A stretch of DNA of 19,157 nucleotides from Candidatus Thorarchaeota archaeon (GTDB taxonomy: Archaea > Asgardarchaeota > Thorarchaeia > Thorarchaeales > Thorarchaeaceae), in assembly GCA_016840965.1 (NCBI GenBank), contig JAEORI010000140.1, positions 1 to 19,157 of the forward strand, read 5' to 3'. Position 1 is the first letter of the stretch. The number at the start of each line of letters is the position of its first letter. Below the pieces are notes generated by a model. The model worked only from the letters and a program-made list of their open reading frames with translations. It was not told the origin of the DNA and ran no database searches. The position numbers and the translations under genes are program-made. Shown piece after piece: positions 13,945 through 19,157 of this stretch.

Positions 13945-14886
13945 TTGGATGAAGTAATAATCTCAGGTCTTACTAAGAATTTCGGGGATTTGGTCGCAGT
14001 CGATCATATGGAACTGAACATTCCTGAAGGGACGATATTTGGATTACTTGGTCCAAATGGGGCGGGAAAGTCAACCACTACAAGGTTGCTGAGTACGCTT
14101 CTTCGGCCAACTGATGGCACTGCCTCTGTAGGTGGTTTTGACATTATTGACGATCCAGTCAATGTTCGCGAAATCACCGGTGTGCTACCAGAAGAAGGCA
14201 ACCATACCATATACCCGACATTAACAGCATTTGACAATCTGCAGTATTTTGCTAGGCTCTATGATGTGCCCGAAGATGAAATTCATGAGCGGATAGAAGA
14301 ACTTCTGACCTTCATGGAGCTTTGGGATAGAAAGGATGACAAAGCTGGAGAGTTGAGCACAGGAAACCGTCAGCGTCTTGCATTGTGCAGAGCAATGCTT
14401 CACAAGCCAAGAGTACTGCTTCTTGATGAGCCCACATCAGCACTAGACCCGGTTGCGGCAAAACGCGTGAGAGAACTAATATTAGGCTTGTCTCAAAAGT
14501 ATAAGCAGACTTTTTTCATAAATTCACACAACCTACCTGAGGTTCAAAGAGTCTGTGATCGAATCGCAATCATTGATGAAGGGAAGATACTCCTTCAAGG
14601 ACCAACCCAAGAATTACGTTCAAAATTACATGCTAAACAAGAGTTTAGGATCAGAATTATCGGTGATGTAGAGAAAGCGAGTTCAATTGCTAAATCAATG
14701 AATTTTGTTGAGAGCGTGGAAGATGAATTTGATTCTATACTCGTAACTATTGATAATCCAACAGAAAATAACTCTGAACTGATGCAAGCATTGTTATCCG
14801 ATGGAGTCAAAATAGTTGAATTCGCAGAAGAAGGAGCTACACTCGAAGATCTCTATCTTGAGGTAATAAAGGGAGGTAATGCATAA
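13945..14886 (+). CDS. ABC transporter ATP-binding protein (CcmA/NatA-like exporter)
   Basis: About 313 residues. Numbered from the upstream GTG 13936: Walker A 'GPNGAGKSTT' (39-48), 'GVLPEEGNHTIYPTLT' (82-97) at the Q-loop with Glu in place of Gln as often seen in NatA-like ATPases, signature 'LSTGNRQR' (140-147, a variant of LSGGQ), Walker B 'VLLLDEP' (160-166) with catalytic E165, and H-loop H198 (FINSHN). The last 85 residues form the extra C-terminal domain common in this exporter subfamily. It powers the ABC-2 permease encoded next, whose ATG overlaps this stop by 1 base. TTG 13945 is preferred because GAGATGTGAT precedes it and it gives the usual short lead into 'GLTKNFG'. The substrate is unknown. 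Confidence 0.92.
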   Translation: MDEVIISGLTKNFGDLVAVDHMELNIPEGTIFGLLGPNGAGKSTTTRLLSTLLRPTDGTASVGGFDIIDDPVNVREITGVLPEEGNHTIYPTLTAFDNLQYFARLYDVPEDEIHERIEELLTFMELWDRKDDKAGELSTGNRQRLALCRAMLHKPRVLLLDEPTSALDPVAAKRVRELILGLSQKYKQTFFINSHNLPEVQRVCDRIAIIDEGKILLQGPTQELRSKLHAKQEFRIRIIGDVEKASSIAKSMNFVESVEDEFDSILVTIDNPTENNSELMQALLSDGVKIVEFAEEGATLEDLYLEVIKGGNA

Positions 14887-15647
14887 TGGGACTAGATAAA
14901 TCACTCATAGTAGCAAAGACTGATTTGAAAATGGCGCTACAAGTAGGCTATGTGAAATATGGTCTCATTCTTGTAGCAGCTATTGGTCCTATAATGGTTC
15001 TGGCTACTGTGGGTCTTCTTGTATTTACGATTCCAAGTGAAGCAGAATTTGCAGTAGTCATGCAAATGATGAGCCCAACAATCTCTCCGATGATTGGTTT
15101 AGTTGCCATAATACCTGCATCGCTGATAGCTGCAAATGCTCTTGTAGGAGAACGTGAACAAAATACGCTTGAACCACTTCTTTGTACTCCGCTAACAGAT
15201 CGTGAGCTACTTGTTGGGAAGGTTTTGAGTTCGTTCATACCAAGCATAACTCTACTATTAGGTTCAATCTTGGTGGCAGAGATTGGGACCATTATTCTGT
15301 TGATGATAGCAGGTTATCCTCCCATGCTATTACCTGATTTTGCTGGACTATTCCTACTTCTCACTGCTGGTCCACTCATGATTCTTGCTATGAATTCAAT
15401 AATGATCTTGATTAGTGGAAGAGTGTCTCGTGTGTATGAGGCTTATCAGACATCTGGCGCACTAGTAATGGTTTTCATCCTCCCAATGATTCTCCCGATG
15501 ATATCCCTAAGTGGAGGGGGCATCGATCCGGCCGCAATCTGGTTTTCAAATATCCTCACAGTTCTGATTGCTGCGGCATTGTTCATAGTAACATGGGTAT
15601 TAGCATTCAGTAGATTCAACAGAGACCGCATGGTATCACTAGTATAG
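14886..15647 (+). CDS. ABC-2 type transporter permease
   Basis: A 253-residue membrane protein with about six hydrophobic helices (near 22-48, 66-86, 112-141, 146-170, 183-208 and 222-243). The cytoplasmic motif 'ALVGEREQNTLEPLLCTPLTDRELLVGK' (quoted in parts: GEREQNTLEPLL, TDRELLVGK) is the classic ABC-2 permease signature that contacts the ATPase. It probably works as a homodimer with the upstream ATPase to export lipids, antibiotics, peptides or ions; the cargo cannot be read. The 1-base overlap (TAATG) implies translational coupling. A strong hairpin terminator ends the unit. Confidence 0.9.
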   Translation: MGLDKSLIVAKTDLKMALQVGYVKYGLILVAAIGPIMVLATVGLLVFTIPSEAEFAVVMQMMSPTISPMIGLVAIIPASLIAANALVGEREQNTLEPLLCTPLTDRELLVGKVLSSFIPSITLLLGSILVAEIGTIILLMIAGYPPMLLPDFAGLFLLLTAGPLMILAMNSIMILISGRVSRVYEAYQTSGALVMVFILPMILPMISLSGGGIDPAAIWFSNILTVLIAAALFIVTWVLAFSRFNRDRMVSLV

Positions 15648-15654
15648 GAAACAA

Positions 15655-15687
15655 AGAGGGCAAGAAGCCCTCTATTCCTTTTCTTTG
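15655..15687 (+). terminator. Hairpin terminator after the ABC permease
   Basis: AGAGGGC (15655-15661) and GCCCTCT (15667-15673) form a 7-bp stem with a 5-base loop, followed by ATTCCTTTTCTTT. It sits between the convergent permease and gamma-CA-like genes. Confidence 0.7.
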
Positions 15688-15691
15688 AAGA

Positions 15692-16219
15692 TTAATCCCT
15701 AAGCTTTTTCAAACCTGTAGGATATCTACCAGCGAGGTCTCTGTAGATTGCTTTGAATCGAGTCAATTCCTCTTTATGATGGTCTTGGACCTCTCCAATT
15801 ACTTTAGCTGGTACACCGACCGCAATCATTCCTGCAGGAACCTCGAATCTTGACCGAACAACAGCTCCTTCCCCAACTATTGCCCAAGTTCCGACAGTTG
15901 AATAATCTGATATTATGGCTCCCATACCTATTACTGCATCATCCTGCACAGTAGCATTGTGAATAATGCATCCATGACCTAATGTAACATTATCACTAAT
16001 CATAGTCAGTTCGTTTGGTCGTGCATGTATGATAACATTGTCCTGTATGCTGGTACCATTGCCAACTCTAATTTCTCCATAGTCTCCTTTTACCACAGCT
16101 CCAGGTGCGATATAGCACTCTTCACCAATTGTGACTTTTCCTATCACCGAAGCTGAATGACTTACATAAGAAGTGTCACCGATGACTGGTTTCCTCTTCT
16201 CAAATTCGTAAACAGCCAT
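15692..16219 (-). CDS. Gamma-carbonic-anhydrase-like hexapeptide protein
   Basis: A 175-residue left-handed beta-helix protein: hexapeptide repeats run from about 12 to 137 ('SASVIGKVTIGEECYIAPGA', 'ATVQDDAVIGMGAIISDYS', 'VPAGMIAVGVPAKVIGE'), then a C-terminal helix. Putative zinc ligands are H65 (NVIIHARP), H82 and H87 (LGHGCIIHN), the gamma-CA triad; D46, Q59 and D60 are also present. The Arg usual in the 'RGD' motif is Lys (K44-G-D). The family includes carbonic anhydrases, PaaY thioesterases and inactive CaiE/YrdA-like proteins, so activity is not certain. A GGTG five bases before ATG 16219 is a weak ribosome-binding site. An inverted repeat AAGCAC/GTGCTT (16222-16246) lies directly upstream. 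Confidence 0.88.
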   Translation of the reverse strand: MAVYEFEKRKPVIGDTSYVSHSASVIGKVTIGEECYIAPGAVVKGDYGEIRVGNGTSIQDNVIIHARPNELTMISDNVTLGHGCIIHNATVQDDAVIGMGAIISDYSTVGTWAIVGEGAVVRSRFEVPAGMIAVGVPAKVIGEVQDHHKEELTRFKAIYRDLAGRYPTGLKKLRD

Positions 16220-16362
16220 TTAAGCACCGATGCAACTATTGTGCTTGACTGTTATTAGGTTGAAGGTAGGTGAAATCTGAATACAACCTTCTCCGAAACG
16301 TTAAAGTTTCAGCTATCCAAACGTAGTGACGTATGTCATCACTCAGAAGAGCGTGCTGAACG
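16220..16362. other. Divergent intergenic region with three short inverted repeats
   Basis: AAGCAC (16222-16227)/GTGCTT (16241-16246), AGGTTG (16257-16262)/CAACCT (16284-16289) and GAAAC (16295-16299)/GTTTC (16306-16310) follow one another between the gamma-CA-like and swivel-domain genes. They could be operators or leader hairpins. No gene was seen here. Confidence 0.3.
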
Positions 16363-16749
16363 GTGAGCAAGAGCAAAAACGCATCAGTTTTTCCCATTTT
16401 GAGAGGAGAATCTGTCAGCGAAGCAGGGGAGTTCTCTGGTAGAGCAGTTATAGTGTGCAATCCCAAAGAGCTTGAAAGAGATTGGACTTCGGATTCAATT
16501 CCTGTTCTACATCATGACATTGAATCCTACTTTAACGAGAATCCTCCATCAATGAAGCAATTATTTGAAAAAGTAACTGCAATTATTGCGGAATTTGGTG
16601 AGGCTATTGGTCTGTTTGCTACTTATGCTACTCAACATGGGAACATCGCCATAGTAAAGGTGGCTGATGCAACGCATGTACTGGAAAACGATATGCACAT
16701 ACGCGTTGAAGCCGCTGAAAATCAGGGTGATGTATTCTTTATTGATTAA
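16363..16749 (+). CDS. Stand-alone PEP-utiliser mobile (swivel) domain-like protein lacking the phospho-His
   Basis: A 128-residue protein. Residues about 20-128 resemble the phosphohistidine swivel domain of PEP synthase/PPDK-type enzymes: 'GEFSGRAVIVCNPKELERDW', 'IPVLHHDIESYF', 'VTAIIAEFGEAIGLFATYAT', 'GNIAIVKVADATHVLENDMH' and 'GDVFFID'. In active enzymes the turn reads like GGxxSHxAxxAR, with His carrying the phosphate; here the equivalent stretch (79-90) reads GEAIGLFATYAT, with Phe where His belongs. It is therefore probably not a phosphocarrier and may be a regulatory or binding remnant. The start is GTG 16363 without a clear ribosome-binding site; TTG at codon 13 is an alternative. 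No ATP-binding or PEP-binding partner domain is nearby. Confidence 0.55.
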   Translation: MSKSKNASVFPILRGESVSEAGEFSGRAVIVCNPKELERDWTSDSIPVLHHDIESYFNENPPSMKQLFEKVTAIIAEFGEAIGLFATYATQHGNIAIVKVADATHVLENDMHIRVEAAENQGDVFFID

Positions 16750-16791
16750 AGTCAGCAATAAGTATTGATTACTCGCTTTAAACATCAAGAC

Positions 16792-16824
16792 TTTATACCA
16801 GTTGAAAAGGAAGGAAATACGGAG
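16792..16824 (+). promoter_or_regulatory. TATA-like element and ribosome-binding site of the four-TM gene
   Basis: TTTATA (16792-16797) predicts a transcript start near 16821, directly at GGAG (16821-16824), which is 7 bases before ATG 16832. This argues against the in-frame TTG at 16802. Confidence 0.45.
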
Positions 16825-16831
16825 TAGAGCT

Positions 16832-17869
16832 ATGAGTAGACTTGAGGAGGTTTCATTAAAGCGACTTGTCATAGTTGATAATCAAGTCGCAAGAAAGAGC
16901 CACCTTTTCCTACTTGCTTTCAGCTTACTGATTGGTGTGGTATACAGTTCCTATTTCTGGTTTATTTGTTCAACACAGCCCGGGATCATATCTAGTCTTC
17001 TCTTATTTGGATCGCAGGTTGCTATAGGATTTCCTGCCACTCGAGCCTATTATGATTTAGGAGTTACTAACAAAGATACTCTACGGTTCGTTGATCCTGC
17101 ACAATTTGGCGACAATGGTAAACAGCACGATGTAGAAATTCACATTGGAGAGATTCCGTTGATTTTTGAGAAGTTGGACCTTCAGACTCTCAAGTATGAT
17201 AAAGGGAGTCTTGATGACTTGAGTGATCTTGCATGGTTTGGGATCTTTGTCTGGGCCGCTTTTTCATCAACATCATTTTATCTTGGGATTATAACTTACC
17301 CTCTTTGTCTGGTGGGTACTGCTGTATTTCTCATGGCAGCTCTTATGAGTTATCTTAGTGGTTTTCGGATAAAACGCGAGTATAGTTTTGAAGAGGATTT
17401 AAACCATCTTCAATATCTTGTTGAGAAGAGATTGAAGTGTATTGACAATATACATCCAAGAGGTGAGCTAAGAGTATATGTCAATGTGCTCGAGAGAGTA
17501 CGAACAATGGTCATAATGGATTTCAGTGCCATGGTTAAATTGGGTAACGACTTTATTCTTGAATATCATATGGGTTTTCCATCAAATGAAACAGAACGCA
17601 TCGTTGTAAAGACAGGCGCAGAAAAACTCGCACTGATCGTTGAGTTCGCAAATAATAAACCTGAATTCGTTGAAAACAAGTGGCGCGTGAAAAGGATTGA
17701 AACCTCAGCAGGTCCAATTCTAGTTATTTTAAATGAATCCTCCAATTTCTCAGTGAATAGGCGTTCTTCATTTGTGGTCAGTCCATTGCTGATAGATGAA
17801 TCCTCCTACCTGACTTCAGAGGTATGGTCCGCAGCTCTATCCCTTACAGCCCAATGCCGTTTATCTTAG
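16832..17869 (+). CDS. Unrecognised membrane protein with four predicted TM helices
   Basis: 345 residues, no family recognised. Counting from the upstream TTG 16802, hydrophobic helices lie at about 34-54, 61-79, 142-164 and 166-187, giving two hairpins. The loop between the pairs (80-140) is soluble and charged. The region from about 190 to the end (over 160 residues) is a soluble alpha/beta domain: 'SFEEDLNHLQYLVEKRLKCI', 'GELRVYVNVLERVRTMVIMDF', 'TERIVVKTGAEKLALIVEFA', 'AGPILVILNESSNFSV'. Both termini are probably cytoplasmic. It has its own promoter-like element and stands alone between a swivel-domain gene and the truncated last gene. It could be a sensor or scaffold; no function is claimed. 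Confidence 0.7.
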   Translation: MSRLEEVSLKRLVIVDNQVARKSHLFLLAFSLLIGVVYSSYFWFICSTQPGIISSLLLFGSQVAIGFPATRAYYDLGVTNKDTLRFVDPAQFGDNGKQHDVEIHIGEIPLIFEKLDLQTLKYDKGSLDDLSDLAWFGIFVWAAFSSTSFYLGIITYPLCLVGTAVFLMAALMSYLSGFRIKREYSFEEDLNHLQYLVEKRLKCIDNIHPRGELRVYVNVLERVRTMVIMDFSAMVKLGNDFILEYHMGFPSNETERIVVKTGAEKLALIVEFANNKPEFVENKWRVKRIETSAGPILVILNESSNFSVNRRSSFVVSPLLIDESSYLTSEVWSAALSLTAQCRLS

Positions 17870-17925
17870 ATTGATGCGATATCCATAAGTGGAATCAAAG
17901 CAAGACGAAATCGCAATTCAAATAA

Positions 17926-17956
17926 TTTATACATTTGCTGAATAATCCCAGAGAGG
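17926..17956 (+). promoter_or_regulatory. TATA-like element and ribosome-binding site of the last gene
   Basis: TTTATA (17926-17931) lies about 26 bases before a likely transcript start near 17955. AGAGG (17952-17956) lies 9 bases before TTG 17966. Confidence 0.4.
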
Positions 17957-17965
17957 ACATTCTAG

Positions 17966-19157
17966 TTGAAGGTAAAGCTCAAGATTGAAACGCAGTGGCT
18001 TGATCTAGAACGTAAAAGTATGTCCAAGATGAAACGTGATTATGAAGCCTGGGAACGTGATACCCTACGAAAAGCAAAAGAAGCGCAAGATCTCAGGAGC
18101 CTTCGCGAGGTTTTTTATCAACTTGGAGATAGATGGGAGTTTGATCAAGCAACGGGTGCTTGGTTGACTGGTGGTGAACCCCTGGATGCAGTAGGATTAA
18201 TTCTGAGAATGCCCGGATTGGAATCTAATAAGGAGCGATTTGTACTCTACGCTGTAATGGCATATTCAAAAGGTTTCACCAAAAAGTTTGATCATCTCGG
18301 AGACAAGGAACGTATTATTGTTGAACATGACACGAAATCCGGGAAGCTTTCAGTTTGGTCTACAACAGGTCACGGGGCAATGGACCTCTTTCCGACCGAC
18401 CTCACCACATTTAAGACATTTGAAACTGCTCTCAAGTCATCTCATCTCATCGCACAGCCAGGAGACCACGCACTGAGATTTGAAACCCCATACTCAACTG
18501 GTCTGGTTGATTTCTTTACTAAGCGACTTTGGGAGATTGCTGGTGGGAACAAAGAATTCAGCGTGAAAGAGATTGATATTCTCACTGCCAAAGATATTGA
18601 GGATTTCTTAGACTTCAAATTCCATCGATATGCTGCGTCCGTTATTGAACTCGATAAAATTTGGAGAAAGCTCAGTGGAGGAACTGTTGAAAAAGCGAAG
18701 GAGAAAGTGCTCGACAAAATTCCAGATCACATTGAGGAAAAGGACAAAACGACTCTAAGAAAGGTTGAGGGTATCCTACATCTGTTGTGGTTCCAGCCTC
18801 CAGCTCAACAACTATCTGCAATTGCTAAACTGCACTATGAACTATCATCAGAACCTACGCCAACAGAGGTTCAAAAAGTACTGGTTCCATACCTTGGCGA
18901 GATTGCTTATTCGTTGACTGATATTACCGAGAAGGCTAAGTACCTAAAATGGAAGAGCGTTCTTGATGGAAAAGAATTCCGCGCCAGTGATGTATTCAAA
19001 GGCCTTAATCTCACTGCTATGGCAAAAGAAGCATTCGTTGTGGCACTTGAAGATATTTTAAAGGAACATGGTCTTGCATATATTGGATATCCTGAAAGAG
19101 CAACCATGAAGAACAAGGTGCTTCGAGTTCTTCTAAATAGCTTGATTCTACCAATTC
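17966..19157 (+). CDS. Unrecognised large cytosolic protein, 3' end outside the window
   Basis: One frame is open from TTG 17966 to the last base: 397 codons without a stop, cut by the window edge. AGAGG and a TATA-like element precede it at normal distances. No family is recognised. The N-terminus is helical and charged (MKVKLKIETQWLDLERKSMS, then KMKRDYEAWERDTLRKAKEA). A mixed region follows with 'FVLYAVMAYSKGFTKKFDHL', 'IIVEHDTKSGKLSVWSTTGH' and 'FFTKRLWEIAGGNKEF', and then long helices ('ASVIELDKIWRKLSGG', 'LRKVEGILHLLWFQPPAQQL', 'AKEAFVVALEDILKEHG'). No signal peptide or membrane helix is visible. Codon usage resembles the neighbours. It reads as genuinely coding in this frame; shorter frames on the other strand here are shadows. 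Confidence 0.75.
   Translation, partial: MKVKLKIETQWLDLERKSMSKMKRDYEAWERDTLRKAKEAQDLRSLREVFYQLGDRWEFDQATGAWLTGGEPLDAVGLILRMPGLESNKERFVLYAVMAYSKGFTKKFDHLGDKERIIVEHDTKSGKLSVWSTTGHGAMDLFPTDLTTFKTFETALKSSHLIAQPGDHALRFETPYSTGLVDFFTKRLWEIAGGNKEFSVKEIDILTAKDIEDFLDFKFHRYAASVIELDKIWRKLSGGTVEKAKEKVLDKIPDHIEEKDKTTLRKVEGILHLLWFQPPAQQLSAIAKLHYELSSEPTPTEVQKVLVPYLGEIAYSLTDITEKAKYLKWKSVLDGKEFRASDVFKGLNLTAMAKEAFVVALEDILKEHGLAYIGYPERATMKNKVLRVLLNSLILPI

Noticed and set aside
16236..16466. 76-codon minus-strand frame between the gamma-CA-like and swivel-domain genes
   Set aside because: It covers the divergent promoter region and the start of the swivel gene, with no protein-like motif or start signal.
16741..16771. 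Direct repeat ATTGATTA at 16741-16748 and 16764-16771
   Set aside because: Eight bases of AT-rich sequence with one copy inside the end of a coding frame; expected by chance.
1..19157. tRNA, rRNA, CRISPR array, insertion sequence or phage gene
   Set aside because: No cloverleaf with a GGTTCRA-type T-loop in context, no spaced repeats, no transposase motifs and no terminal repeats were found by reading.

Overview
The window reads as a slice of an archaeal chromosome, probably from an Asgard lineage (Thorarchaeota-like). Archaeal evidence seen directly: AT-rich TATA-like elements about 25 bases ahead of likely transcript starts, frequent TTG starts behind strong Shine-Dalgarno (SD) motifs, and archaeal families such as DUF99 and the COG1340 coiled-coil protein. 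The Asgard placement is inference, based on two Roadblock/LC7 genes (a family expanded in Asgard archaea) and a site-1-protease-like subtilase. No rRNA, tRNA, CRISPR array, insertion sequence or phage gene was found. Genes are tightly packed, and no stretch above about 170 bases lacks a gene.

Left part (1-4984): the last 22 codons of a dodecin-like gene with a hairpin terminator, a CPBP/CAAX-type membrane protease (-), a membrane-anchored subtilase with a GATase-like C-terminal domain (+), a single-domain Roadblock protein (-), a DUF99 protein (+) and an HD-domain nucleotidase (-). Several convergent pairs overlap at their stop codons. A perfect 19-base palindrome with a TATA-like core precedes the HD gene.

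Middle (4985-11063): an orphan BMP/PnrA-type surface binding protein (-) is divergent from a tandem-Roadblock protein (+), which converges on a double winged-helix regulator (-). Then come glmS (+, starting at a TTG that exposes the catalytic Cys), an unrecognised small protein (-) and a RimK-like ATP-grasp ligase (+).

Right part (11064-19157): a probable 29-codon ORF is coupled by stop/start overlap to a COG1340-type coiled-coil protein. Next is a DMT-like transporter with an Lrp/AsnC-type RAM ligand-sensing domain fused to its C-terminus, followed 19 bases later by a stand-alone RAM protein. After a terminator there is an ABC exporter pair (ATPase plus ABC-2 permease) with its own terminator. 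The window ends with a gamma-carbonic-anhydrase-like protein (-), a stand-alone PEP-utiliser 'swivel' domain lacking the usual His, an unrecognised four-TM protein, and an unrecognised gene running off the right edge.

The most unusual item is the transporter-RAM fusion beside a free RAM subunit, which suggests direct metabolite gating of a membrane carrier. Next in interest are the S1P-like protease and the tandem-Roadblock/regulator pair.
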